DNA from: Acidovorax sp. sic0104
GTDB taxonomy: Bacteria; Pseudomonadota; Gammaproteobacteria; Burkholderiales; Burkholderiaceae_C
DNA length: 64,000 nt
Direction: 5' to 3'
Assembly (NCBI RefSeq): GCF_019219095.1
Contig: NZ_JAHUWH010000015.1
Span: forward strand, 1 to 64,000
Shown here: positions 56,471 to 64,000 of the stretch, one piece after another
Numbering within the stretch: position 1 is the first letter of the stretch
Layout of the letters: each line of letters starts with the position of its first letter
Made by a program: the position numbers and the translations under genes
The notes under the pieces: model-generated
What the model saw: the letters and a program-made list of their open reading frames with translations, nothing else
Told to the model about the DNA's origin: nothing
Database searches by the model: none

Positions 56471-57296
56471 GGCCATCCTCCTTCGAACGGCTTGTAGCGG
56501 TGGATGCCATCGCAAGTTGCGCTTCGGTGGCAAAGCCCCAGGTCTGGGCTGCCTGCCGGCCCGAATGGACTTCTTGAATCGCGGCGACGATGCCTGGGTA
56601 CGCGCCACAGCGGCAGATGTTGCCGCTCATGCGCTCGCGGATCTCGTCGTCCGTGAGGCGGGTCGTTGTCCTGCCAATGTTCTCTGTGACGTGGCTGACC
56701 TGGCCGCGCCGGGCCTCGCCCAACATGCCGATGGCAGAGCAGATCTGCCCCGATGTGCAGTAGCCGCACTGAAATCCATCATGCTTGATGAACGCGGCCT
56801 GCATCGGATGCAGCTGGTCGCCCTTTGCCAAGCCCTCGATGGTCGTGACTTCCCGGCCTTCGAGCGTGGCGGCCAGAGTCAGGCACGAGAGCACGCGCTG
56901 CCCGTCGACCAGCACCGTGCAGGCGCCGCACTGGCCCTGGTCGCACCCCTTCTTCGAGCCGGTGAGCGCAAGCCGCTCGCGCAGTGCATCGAGCAGCACC
57001 ACGCGCGAGTCGAGCTGCAGCGTCTGCGGTGTGCCGTTGACCTTGAACGTCACCACCACGACGTTATGCGCGACGATGGGCGCGGACGCCGCACCCGGCA
57101 CTGGCGGCAGCTGTGCCAGCGCGGACTCCGTGGCCAGTAAGTTGGCGGCAAAGAGGCCGATGCCGCCGCCACCGGTTTGCACCATGAATGTGCGCCGCGC
57201 CTGGCCAACGCCCTTGAGCTCAGGCATGTCTTGCACTAGGGCGGCCTCGTCGGCACTGATTTCCGTTGGCAGATCGTTGTGTGTTTCGTGGGGCAT
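56457..57296 (-). CDS. paoA: PaoA/YagT-like 2Fe-2S subunit with Tat signal
   Basis: 279 aa from the ATG at 57296, with AAGGA upstream. The N-terminus has an arginine pair before a hydrophobic stretch (ARRTFMVQTGGGGIGLFAANLLA), a Tat-like signal. Two 2Fe-2S clusters follow: GCDQGQCGACTVLVDG with an upstream Cys, and CGYCTSGQI plus NICRCGAYPG. It is the electron-carrying small subunit that brings the folded trimer to the periplasm. First of the paoABC set. A palindrome at 57441-57457 upstream may be a LysR site. Confidence 0.85.
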   Translation of the reverse strand: MPHETHNDLPTEISADEAALVQDMPELKGVGQARRTFMVQTGGGGIGLFAANLLATESALAQLPPVPGAASAPIVAHNVVVVTFKVNGTPQTLQLDSRVVLLDALRERLALTGSKKGCDQGQCGACTVLVDGQRVLSCLTLAATLEGREVTTIEGLAKGDQLHPMQAAFIKHDGFQCGYCTSGQICSAIGMLGEARRGQVSHVTENIGRTTTRLTDDEIRERMSGNICRCGAYPGIVAAIQEVHSGRQAAQTWGFATEAQLAMASTATSRSKEDGHETV

Positions 57297-57440
57297 GGAC
57301 TGTGTCCTTGTTGGAAACCGCATTTGTGGAGGCCATGCAGGCGTGCTGACCGATGCGGCGTGTTGTTCTGTTCGTCTTGCCGCGCATTGAGTTTGTCGGG
57401 CAAGCAGGCCTTTGACTACCGAACGATTGCTTATTGCTGC

Positions 57441-57457
57441 TATTACCTTAGCTAATA
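57441..57457. promoter_or_regulatory. Candidate LysR-type binding palindrome upstream of paoA
   Basis: TATTA-CCTTAGC-TAATA, a perfect 5-bp inverted repeat with a T-N-A LysR-like shape. A related TTATTAGCC element lies between the divergent hydrolase and LysR genes (60512-60527), so one regulator could bind both. Confidence 0.45.
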
Positions 57458-57500
57458 ATTTCCCCGCAATGCAAGGTAGGCGCGCAATGGGGAGTGACGG

Positions 57501-58034
57501 CTACCAACGCGAGAAAGTGATGCGAGCTGTACCCTGGCCGAGCGCCTGCGCCAGGCCGCTCGGGTCATCGACACGGCCAAGGCGCGTGTATGAATAGGCC
57601 GACTCGAAACCCAAGTAGAAAAGGACCAGGGTGTCTGAGCCGTACAGCATGAGGTCGCCGTTGCTTATCGTGCCCGGTCGAATTGCATTTGCGGGCAGTG
57701 CTTTGGGCAGCTTGGCGTGCTTCTCATTGCTGTTGAGGTCCGGCATGTCCAGCGTCAGCGGCAATTGACTGACGAATGCGCGAGCGGCATCGGTGTCAGC
57801 CACCGTGAGAGTGAAACGACGGTTTCCAACGGTGAGCTGCATGCGCGTTGCCTTTGAAGTGTCGGATGCCAGTGCTACGTCTTTCTGGCTTGCCAACGGC
57901 ACGCTGGGCAGCGCCTGTCCAGCAGCGTTGCCCAAGCTGAACACAAGGAGTGCGGTGGCCAGAAACACGGTACGCAGCTGGCAGGATGGGTGAGCTCGTG
58001 CCGTGTTGGCGCACAGGGAATGGTGTTGCGTCAT
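57501..58034 (-). CDS. Exported cyclophilin-like protein
   Basis: 177 aa from the ATG at 58034, overlapping the MFS stop (ATGA). Signal peptide TVFLATALLVFSLGNAAG. The mature part has the cyclophilin-like pattern (RMQLTVGNRRFTLTVADTDAARAFVSQLPLTLDMPDLNSNEKHAKLP; ISNGDLMLYGSDTLVLFYLGF; LGRVDD), homologous in pattern to the protein at 52717. Periplasmic. Third gene of the hydrolase-MFS operon. Ligand unknown. Confidence 0.7.
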   Translation of the reverse strand: MTQHHSLCANTARAHPSCQLRTVFLATALLVFSLGNAAGQALPSVPLASQKDVALASDTSKATRMQLTVGNRRFTLTVADTDAARAFVSQLPLTLDMPDLNSNEKHAKLPKALPANAIRPGTISNGDLMLYGSDTLVLFYLGFESAYSYTRLGRVDDPSGLAQALGQGTARITFSRW

Positions 58035-59248
58035 GTGGGTCTCGCGTGGCTCGCACGCGCCGTCAAGATCACGAAGAATGCGCCGATCAGCAGCAGCGCA
58101 GCGCTGAAGAGGAAAGCAGCCCGGTAGCCACTGCCGTCGAAAAGCAGTCCGCCGAAAGTGGACCCCAGTGCAATGGACAGCTGGACCACCGCCACCATCA
58201 GCCCGCCGCCCGCCTCGGCGTCCTGCGGGAGGGTCTGCGCGATCCATGTCCACCAGCCGACCGGGGCCGCAGTGGCCACCATGCCCCACAGCGCCAGGAG
58301 CACCGTGGTGGCGACAACAGAACCGCCCAGGGCCGTGAGCAGCACAGCGATGGCAGCCATCACCACCGGGATGATGGCCAGGGTGGCATAGAAACCTGCT
58401 TTCAAGAAACGCCCGATGAACAGGGTGCCGACGAAGCCTGCGGCGCCGAGCGCGAGCAGTATGACGGACAGCATGAATACATCGACCCCTGTCACCGCCT
58501 CAAGGAACGGCCTCAGGTAGGTGAACAGCGAAAGCTGCCCCATGAAGAAAGTGCCCACCGCCAGCATGCCAAGCACGACCGGCCGGCGCTTGAAAAGCCT
58601 GAGCACGTTGCCAGACCCTGCGCGCGGCAAGGCCGGCATGGCTGGCAGGCTGAACCACTGCCAGGCGAATGCGACCACGGCGATGGGCACCAGGCACAAG
58701 AAGGCCCCGCGCCAGCCCATGATGGACGCAAGGTAGCTGCCGAGCGGCGCGGCGATGACCGTTGCCAGTGCGTTGCCGCCGTTGAAGATGGCCAACGCAC
58801 GGGGCACCTTGGACGGTGGAACCAGCTGCATGGCGGTGGCAGCCGACAGGGACCAGAAGCCGCCGACGACCACGCCGATCAGCGCCCGACCCACCATGTA
58901 CGTGAGGTAGTTGGGCGCGAGGCCGACAATGGCACCGGAAAGACACATCATCGCCGTCAGCGAGAGCAGCAGCGCCTTGCGATGGATTCGCCCTGCAAAC
59001 GCTGGGATCGACAGGCTGGCGAGCACCGCAAACACGCCGGAGATGGCAATGCCCTGCCCGGCCATGCCCTCCGTGACCTGCAGGTCCGATGCCATCGGCG
59101 TCAACAGGCTCACGGGCATGAACTCCGAAGCAATCAGCGCAAAGATGCACAGCGTCATCGCGAAGACCCCGCCCCAGTGCGCAGGGCGATCACCGTCTTC
59201 CTTGTCAAGCGGGATGCCGGCGCTCGCGGTGATGGCAGGGGCCGCCAT
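58031..59248 (-). CDS. MFS efflux transporter (arabinose/chloramphenicol-resistance-like)
   Basis: 405 aa from the ATG at 59248, which overlaps the hydrolase stop (TGATG). Twelve hydrophobic segments are visible. The N-terminal FALIASEFMPVSLLTPMASDLQVTEGMAGQGIAISGVFAV and ALIGVVVGGFWSLSAATAMQLVP match the DHA1 AraJ/NepI/CmlA-type exporters. It probably exports a small product or drug. Operon partners (a periplasmic hydrolase and a cyclophilin-like protein) and the divergent LysR gene suggest aldehyde or aromatic stress. Confidence 0.85.
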   Translation of the reverse strand: MAAPAITASAGIPLDKEDGDRPAHWGGVFAMTLCIFALIASEFMPVSLLTPMASDLQVTEGMAGQGIAISGVFAVLASLSIPAFAGRIHRKALLLSLTAMMCLSGAIVGLAPNYLTYMVGRALIGVVVGGFWSLSAATAMQLVPPSKVPRALAIFNGGNALATVIAAPLGSYLASIMGWRGAFLCLVPIAVVAFAWQWFSLPAMPALPRAGSGNVLRLFKRRPVVLGMLAVGTFFMGQLSLFTYLRPFLEAVTGVDVFMLSVILLALGAAGFVGTLFIGRFLKAGFYATLAIIPVVMAAIAVLLTALGGSVVATTVLLALWGMVATAAPVGWWTWIAQTLPQDAEAGGGLMVAVVQLSIALGSTFGGLLFDGSGYRAAFLFSAALLLIGAFFVILTARASHARPT

Positions 59249-60393
59249 CAGGCCCGTGCCTTGATGAGGTGGCGGTCGAAGAACGATGCCAGCTTGTCCC
59301 ATGGGATCAGGGTCACCCGGTCGTACAGGTCGACATGGCCGGCACCGGGCACGTAGTGCAGTTCCTTAGGCTCGGCAGCACGCTTATAGGCGTCTTCGCT
59401 GAATTCACGGGAGTGCGCCTGGTCGCCGGTGATGAACAGCAGCGGCCGGGGCGAGATCGTCTCGATGTCGTTGAACGGGTAGAAGTTCATGAACTTCACG
59501 TTGCTGCTCAGCGTTGGCATGGTGGTGGTCTGTGACGAAGCGCCCAGCGGCGTGAACTCACCGCGCGGGGTGCGGTAGAAGTCGAAGAATTCGCGCTGGA
59601 TGGGGTGCGTGTCCGCTTGCAGCCTGAGCACTGTGCCGCCGGTGTACTGCACTGCACCGCCGTTGAACTCCACGTCGCGCTGCGCCGCGGCGGCAGCGAT
59701 GATCTGCTTGCGCTGCGCCAGCGTTTGCGAGTGGTTGAGCGCATTGCGGTTGGCCTCTCCCATGTCGTACATGCTGACGGTGGCAATGGCCTTCAGGCGC
59801 GGATCGATCTTGGCGGCACTGATGACAAAGCTGCCGCTGCCGCATACGCCGATGGCGCCGATCTGCTGCCGGTCCACGAACGCCTGGCTGCCCAGAAAGT
59901 CAACTGCAGCGCTGAAGGTTTCGGCATACATGTCGGGAGACACCGCGTTGCGCGGCTGGCCCTCGCTGCCGCCCCAGAACGCCAGATCCACCGACAGGGC
60001 CACGAAGCCCCGCTCGGCCATCTTCGTTGCGTAAAGATTGGCGCTTTGCTCCTTCACCGCACCCATGGGGTGGCCGACGACGATGGCCGGGGTGCGCTTC
60101 TTCGGATTCAGCGTGCTGGGTACGAAAAGTGTCCCTGTCACGGTCATCTGGTACTGGTTCTTGAAACTCACTTGCTGCACGACGACCTGGTTGCTCGTGT
60201 AGAAGTTGGCAGCGCCAGTGGGCAGTGTTGCGCCCATCTTCGGCGCTGCGGCGAATGCCGTGCCGCCCGCCGTCGACAGCATGCCGGCGGCGGCTGCGCC
60301 GGTGCCGGCGATCCTCAGGAATTCGCGCCGGTCGGGCGATCGGTCGGTCTGCCCGACTGAGAATGGATGGGCGGGGTCTGCGTGGTGTTTCAT
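59248..60393 (-). CDS. Tat-exported alpha/beta hydrolase
   Basis: 381 aa from the ATG at 60393. Tat signal DRREFLRIAGTGAAAAGMLSTAGGTAFAA. Catalytic elements: GVCGSGSF (elbow, with cysteine before the GSG), acid in LFITGDQAHSREF, and histidine in VPGAGHVDLYD. The GxCxSG elbow is seen in YcjY-like and dienelactone-type hydrolases. Substrate unknown, periplasmic. First gene of the hydrolase-MFS-cyclophilin operon, divergent from the LysR gene at 60563. Confidence 0.82.
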   Translation of the reverse strand: MKHHADPAHPFSVGQTDRSPDRREFLRIAGTGAAAAGMLSTAGGTAFAAAPKMGATLPTGAANFYTSNQVVVQQVSFKNQYQMTVTGTLFVPSTLNPKKRTPAIVVGHPMGAVKEQSANLYATKMAERGFVALSVDLAFWGGSEGQPRNAVSPDMYAETFSAAVDFLGSQAFVDRQQIGAIGVCGSGSFVISAAKIDPRLKAIATVSMYDMGEANRNALNHSQTLAQRKQIIAAAAAQRDVEFNGGAVQYTGGTVLRLQADTHPIQREFFDFYRTPRGEFTPLGASSQTTTMPTLSSNVKFMNFYPFNDIETISPRPLLFITGDQAHSREFSEDAYKRAAEPKELHYVPGAGHVDLYDRVTLIPWDKLASFFDRHLIKARA

Positions 60394-60511
60394 GGCCGGA
60401 GTTCCTTTTGCTGTGGGAGTGCAGCGCGCTGCCTGTGCTGTTGCCCTGGGGCTTGAAGGCAAGTGTGCCGGCCAGGGCATCCATTGACTAGGTAATCAAT
60501 GCTTAATACAT

Positions 60512-60527
60512 TTATTAGCCTGGATAA
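60512..60527. promoter_or_regulatory. Candidate LysR operator in the divergent intergenic region
   Basis: TTAT-TAGCCTGG-ATAA in the AT-rich 170 bp between the hydrolase and lysR genes. It is similar to the TTAGC-containing palindrome upstream of paoA. LysR regulators normally sit and act in such divergent spacers. Confidence 0.4.
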
Positions 60528-60562
60528 CAAGTCGGACAACAAGTTGCAAGGGAGCGCCATCG

Positions 60563-61468
60563 ATGCCGCGACGCAATTTCAACGATCTGCTGGCCTTTGT
60601 GACGGTCGCGCGCGAGGGGAGCTTTACGCGCGCGGCGGGCACGCTGGGCGTCACCCAATCGGCCCTCAGCCAAGCCATCCGCGGGCTCGAAGAGGGCCTG
60701 CAGATAAGGCTGCTGACGCGCACCACCCGCAGCGTCGCACCGACATCAGCTGGCGAGCGGCTCATGAAGGCCATCGGGCACCGCTTCGAGGAAATCGAGG
60801 CCGAGCTCGACGCGCTGACTGAGCTGCGGGACAAACCCGCAGGCACGGTCCGCATCACCTGTGGCGACAACGTGCTGCACACGGTGCTGCTGCCCAAGCT
60901 CGCGCCGCTGCTGCGCGAGTACCCCGAGATCAAGCTGGAGTTCGACGTGAACTACAGCTTTCGCGACATCGTGGCCGACCGGTTCGACGCCGGTGTCCGC
61001 ATGGGCAACACTATCGACAACGACATGATTGCCGTGCCCATCGGCCCGCCGCTGCAGATGGCGGTGGTCGCCTCTGCCGGGTACTTCGCGGCCCACCCCG
61101 TTCCCAAGACGCCCGCAGACCTCACCCGGCACCAGTGCATCAACCAGCGTATGCCGACATCGGGCGGTCTTTATGTCTGGGATTTTGAAAAGCGCGGCCG
61201 CAAGATGAACGTGCGTGTCGATGGGCCGCTGATCTTCAACACCTCCGCGCCGCAGGTCGACGCGGCGCTGGCCGGGCTGGGCATCTCCCTGCTGCCAGAA
61301 GATGAGCTGATGCCGCACATCACGTCCGGGCGGCTGGTGCGCGTGCTGCAGGACTGGTGCCCCAAGTTTGCCGGCTACCACCTGTACTACCCCAGCAAGC
61401 GCCAGCCCTCGCCCGCGTTTTCTCTGGTGGTGAAGGCGCTGCGCCTGAACGGTTCGCGCGCCGCCTAG
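60563..61468 (+). CDS. LysR-type regulator 1
   Basis: A 301-aa protein: winged HTH at residues 1-62 (FNDLLAFVTVAREGSFTRAAGTLGVTQSALSQAIRGLEEGL) and a periplasmic-binding-like effector domain (~90-295). Divergently transcribed from the hydrolase/MFS operon and the likely activator of it, and perhaps of paoABC. Subgroup features (NDLLAFVxVAREGSFTRAA, VADRFDAGVRMG) match LysR proteins often found beside short-chain oxidoreductase clusters. Confidence 0.88.
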   Translation: MPRRNFNDLLAFVTVAREGSFTRAAGTLGVTQSALSQAIRGLEEGLQIRLLTRTTRSVAPTSAGERLMKAIGHRFEEIEAELDALTELRDKPAGTVRITCGDNVLHTVLLPKLAPLLREYPEIKLEFDVNYSFRDIVADRFDAGVRMGNTIDNDMIAVPIGPPLQMAVVASAGYFAAHPVPKTPADLTRHQCINQRMPTSGGLYVWDFEKRGRKMNVRVDGPLIFNTSAPQVDAALAGLGISLLPEDELMPHITSGRLVRVLQDWCPKFAGYHLYYPSKRQPSPAFSLVVKALRLNGSRAA

Positions 61469-61572
61469 TGCGCCAGGCGAGACACCCGATCTGCCAAGAC
61501 TTGTGTTGTGCGCTGCGGGGCGACTCGTGGGGGTGATCGTGGCATGGTCCATGCCGCTGCTGCACTGGTCAC

Positions 61573-62469
61573 CTATTCACGCCAGCGCAGTGCCTCGATC
61601 ACCAGGGCCAGCGCGGGCGCTGTCTGGCGGCGGTTGGCGTAATACAGGTGATAGGGCGAGAAGCTCGGCCACCAGTCCTGCAGCACCGGCACCAGGCGGC
61701 CATGCGCGGAGTGCGGCTGCACCATCTCCAGCGGCACGTAGCAAAAGCCCAGGCCGTCCAGCGCCGCCTGCAGCATCAGCTGGGTGTTGTTGAACACCAC
61801 CTGGCCCTGCACGCGCACGGCCAGGGCCTGCCCGTCCTTCTCGAAATCCCAGGCATACAGGCCGCCGTGCGTGGGCAGGCGCAGGTTCACGCACTGGTGC
61901 CCTGTCAGATCGTGCGGCGTGGCCGGCAGCGCCTTGCATGCCAGGTAAGCCGGCGAGGCCGCCACGGCCATGCGCAACGGCGGCCCGATGCGCACGGCAA
62001 CCATGTCCTTGTCCACCCGGTCGCCCACGCGCACGCCCGCATCGAAGCGCTGCGAGGCGATATCGGTGAAGGCGTAGTCCACGCTGAACTCGATGCGGAT
62101 GTCGGGGTACTCCAGCAGCAGCGGCTGCAGCCGGGGCCAGAGCACAGTAGCAATGGCGTGGTCGTGCGCGGTGATGCGCACGGTGCCGGCGGGTTTGTCG
62201 CGCATCGCGCTCAAGGCGCCCAGCTCGGCCTCGATCTCCTGCAGGCGCGGGGCCACCGTGGCAAGCAAGCGCGCGCCCGCCTCGGTGGTGGAGACGCTGC
62301 GCGTGGTGCGGGACAGCAGGCGCACGCCCAGGCGCGCCTCCAGCGCCAGCATGGCATGGCTGAGTGCCGAGCGCGACAGGCCCAGTTGCGCCGCGGCGCG
62401 GGTGAAGCTGCGCTCGCGCGCCACCACCACGAAGGCGCGCAGATCGTTGAGGTTTTCGCCAGAGGCCAT
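61573..62469 (-). CDS. LysR-type regulator 2
   Basis: 298 aa from the ATG at 62469 ([26 protein letters not shown]); the frame extends to 62529 without support. Same subgroup as regulator 1 (shared SFTRAA, SRTTRSV-like, [16 protein letters not shown]), so the two are paralogues. Effector-binding domain complete. Divergent from the cupin gene at 62610 and probably controls the cupin/CMD pair. Confidence 0.87.
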   Translation of the reverse strand: MASGENLNDLRAFVVVARERSFTRAAAQLGLSRSALSHAMLALEARLGVRLLSRTTRSVSTTEAGARLLATVAPRLQEIEAELGALSAMRDKPAGTVRITAHDHAIATVLWPRLQPLLLEYPDIRIEFSVDYAFTDIASQRFDAGVRVGDRVDKDMVAVRIGPPLRMAVAASPAYLACKALPATPHDLTGHQCVNLRLPTHGGLYAWDFEKDGQALAVRVQGQVVFNNTQLMLQAALDGLGFCYVPLEMVQPHSAHGRLVPVLQDWWPSFSPYHLYYANRRQTAPALALVIEALRWRE

Positions 62470-62609
62470 GGATTGGTGAATGTGCTGCACAAGTGCATGC
62501 CGATTTTGGCATCTTCTCAGCCCAATCACCCCTGTCTACAGTCACTGCACCGGCTTGCGGTGTCACAGCCCGCCTGCCGCCCCCTTCCAACCTTCAGGAG
62601 CGCCAGATT

Positions 62610-63119
62610 ATGAACCCCACCCTCATGCGAACAGCCTTCGCCCTGGCCGTGGCCCAGGGCGGCGCGGCCGCCGCGACCGAGGCACCCGCTTTGGCCGCCA
62701 CCAGCACTCAGCAGATTACACGGGCCGGCGCCCAGGCCTCGGCCGCCGGGCCCGATGCATTCTTCACTGGCCGCGTGCGCGTCGATCCCATCTGGCCTGC
62801 CGACAAAGGCATCAGCGCATCGGGCGCGCATGTCACCTTCGAGCCCGGCGCCCGCTCTGCCTGGCACACCCACCCCGCAGGCCAGCGACTGGTGGTGGTC
62901 TCGGGCACAGGCCGCACGCAGGAATGGGGCAAACCGGTGCAGGAAATCCGCCCCGGCGACGTGATTTGGTGCCCGCCCGGCGTAAAGCACTGGCACGGCG
63001 CCGCGTCCAGCACGGCCATGACCCATCTGGCCGTGACCGGCACGGCAGATGGCAAGAACGTCGAATGGATGGAGAAGGTCAGCGATGAGCAATACAACAG
63101 CAACACCACGGCGCGTTGA
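62610..63119 (+). CDS. Exported cupin protein
   Basis: 169 aa from the ATG at 62610, with CAGGAG upstream. Signal-peptide-like N-terminus ([22 protein letters not shown]). One cupin barrel: metal-binding [29 protein letters not shown] (H-x-H...E) and [17 protein letters not shown] with the last His. The same arrangement is known in quercetinase-like and decarboxylase-associated cupins. The downstream carboxymuconolactone-decarboxylase-like gene overlaps it, so both work on the same chemistry. Confidence 0.82.
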   Translation: MNPTLMRTAFALAVAQGGAAAATEAPALAATSTQQITRAGAQASAAGPDAFFTGRVRVDPIWPADKGISASGAHVTFEPGARSAWHTHPAGQRLVVVSGTGRTQEWGKPVQEIRPGDVIWCPPGVKHWHGAASSTAMTHLAVTGTADGKNVEWMEKVSDEQYNSNTTAR

Positions 63120-63879
63120 GCGCATGGCCCGGCTTGCAGCGATCGGCCTGCTGGCGTGCCTGGCACTTGTACCGAGCCATGCATCCACCAGCCCTCAGGA
63201 GCTCAAAGCAATGCAACCCACCGCCGCGCAGACCAACGAGACGCTCTCGCCACGCCAGCAGGCCATCGTGCCCATCGCCGCCTTCGCAGCGGCCGGCGAC
63301 ATCGCGCGCCTGGGCCCTGCGCTGGACCAGGGCCTGGACGCGGGCCTGACAGTGGGCGACGCGCGCGAAGTGTTGGTGCAGGTGTATGCCTACGCGGGCT
63401 TCCCGCGCAGTCTGAACGCGCTGGGCGAGCTCATGAAGGTGCTGGAGGCCCGTCGCCAGCGCGGCCTGCAGGACGCCCCCGGGCGCGCGCCCAGCCGGCC
63501 CATCCCCCAAGGCGATGCCCTGCTGGCAGCCGGCACCGCCAACCAGACGCGCCTGGTGGGTGCGCCCGTCAAGGGCCCGCTGTTCGACTTCGCACCGGCC
63601 ATCAACCAGTACCTCAAGACCCACCTCTTCGGCGAAATCTTCGAGCGTGACAACTTGGATTGGCAGAGCCGGGAAATCGCGACGGTGGGCATGCTATCGG
63701 CCCTGGCCGGCGCCGAATCGCAGCTGCAGTCGCACATGGGCATCAGCATGAACGTGGGTCTTACGGCTCGTCAGCTTCAACAGTTGGGACAGATCCTCGC
63801 GGAGCGGGTGGATTCGATACATGCAGCACGAGCAAGAAGCGCACTTACGAGAGCCTTGGCGGACCTAGCGGTCAAGTAG
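63085..63879 (+). CDS. Carboxymuconolactone-decarboxylase-like protein
   Basis: 264 aa from the ATG at 63085, preceded by GGAGAAGG and overlapping the cupin gene by 35 bp. Hydrophobic N-terminal stretch ([18 protein letters not shown]) suggests export. Two CMD-like repeats: ~60-120 ([23 protein letters not shown]...[19 protein letters not shown]) and ~175-255 ([38 protein letters not shown]). Members act as peroxidase-like or decarboxylating enzymes. Partner of the cupin under LysR regulator 2. The downstream 121 bp to the window edge show no gene. Confidence 0.8.
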   Translation: MSNTTATPRRVERMARLAAIGLLACLALVPSHASTSPQELKAMQPTAAQTNETLSPRQQAIVPIAAFAAAGDIARLGPALDQGLDAGLTVGDAREVLVQVYAYAGFPRSLNALGELMKVLEARRQRGLQDAPGRAPSRPIPQGDALLAAGTANQTRLVGAPVKGPLFDFAPAINQYLKTHLFGEIFERDNLDWQSREIATVGMLSALAGAESQLQSHMGISMNVGLTARQLQQLGQILAERVDSIHAARARSALTRALADLAVK

Positions 63880-64000
63880 TACTGTCATGTTTTGGCACAC
63901 GCCGTTCGATCATCGTCGTGAACTGGCATCCTTACCGACGCTAAGGACGCCGCATTGGAGAGCTGTATACGGTGGGACTGCCTAGCGCACCCGATGCTGC

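Noticed and set aside
57950..59356. Long plus-strand open frame (468 aa) rich in Gln, His and Arg
   Set aside because: It is antisense to the MFS gene and reads the complement of its hydrophobic codons. High GC makes such shadow frames common. No ribosome-binding site or family resemblance.
61648..62613. 321-aa plus-strand frame opposite LysR regulator 2
   Set aside because: Shadow of a clearly recognisable LysR gene; composition is repetitive and lacks any domain.

Overview
The window looks like chromosome of a betaproteobacterium, most likely Burkholderiales/Comamonadaceae. This is inferred from the high GC, the dnaN-like and HU-like sequences, a periplasmic PaoABC-type aldehyde dehydrogenase, large hybrid histidine kinases and paired LysR regulators. 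No rRNA or tRNA gene and no CRISPR array was seen.

Layout. (1) 1-129: the last 42 codons of a surface-type protein. (2) 0.3-8.1 kb: a Tn7-like transposition operon on the minus strand, tnsA-tnsB-tnsC-tniQ1-tniQ2, every gene overlapping the next. Three copies of a 12-mer, TGTCGNNMTGCG, lie at 304-528 beyond tniQ2. (3) 8.4-14.8 kb: a scrap zone with an Xre regulator, an unknown 370-aa protein, a HAD (SAK-type) protein, a dnaN 5' fragment, a Xre-RES toxin-antitoxin pair whose toxin carries an in-frame amber codon, and degenerate DNA. (4) 14.9-20.8 kb: a type II CBASS-like operon with two complete CD-NTases, an E2-E1 ligase (Cap2), a JAMM protease (Cap3) and a two-TM SAVED effector (Cap14-like). 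(5) 21-26 kb: an exported phospholipase-C-like protein, an Xre regulator, HU, a DUF72/NUC1 double pseudogene joined at a deletion junction, small unknown genes (one behind a candidate SOS box) and an orphan VapB-type antitoxin. (6) 26.4-35.9 kb: two head-to-head WYL-regulated operons whose control regions carry the same palindrome, GCGACA-N5-TGTCGC. One encodes membrane/glycine-zipper/SHOCT proteins. The other encodes a PD-(D/E)XK nuclease, a two-repeat mini beta-propeller protein and a Cas4-like/DUF2779 nuclease. (7) 36-42 kb: DUF488 and a convergent partner, a HEPN-like protein, an IS110 remnant and a Gabija pair (GajA/GajB). (8) 42.2-51.4 kb: a four-gene signalling operon (REC-HD-GYP, a 1604-aa hybrid kinase with HPt, a solute-binding-domain sensor, and a REC-REC-kinase). 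(9) 51.6-52.2 kb: a tyrosine recombinase. (10) 52.7-63.9 kb: oxidative-metabolism genes comprising PaoABC-like subunits, a Tat-exported alpha/beta hydrolase, an MFS exporter, two cyclophilin-like proteins, two LysR regulators, a cupin and a carboxymuconolactone-decarboxylase-like protein.

Interpretation. Roughly 0.3-42 kb reads as a layered defence/mobile island: transposition genes, toxin-antitoxin remnants, CBASS, two WYL-controlled cassettes and Gabija. The best candidates for something undescribed are the paired WYL cassettes with a shared operator and the CBASS locus with two intact cyclases. All family assignments were made by eye from motifs; none was checked against a database.
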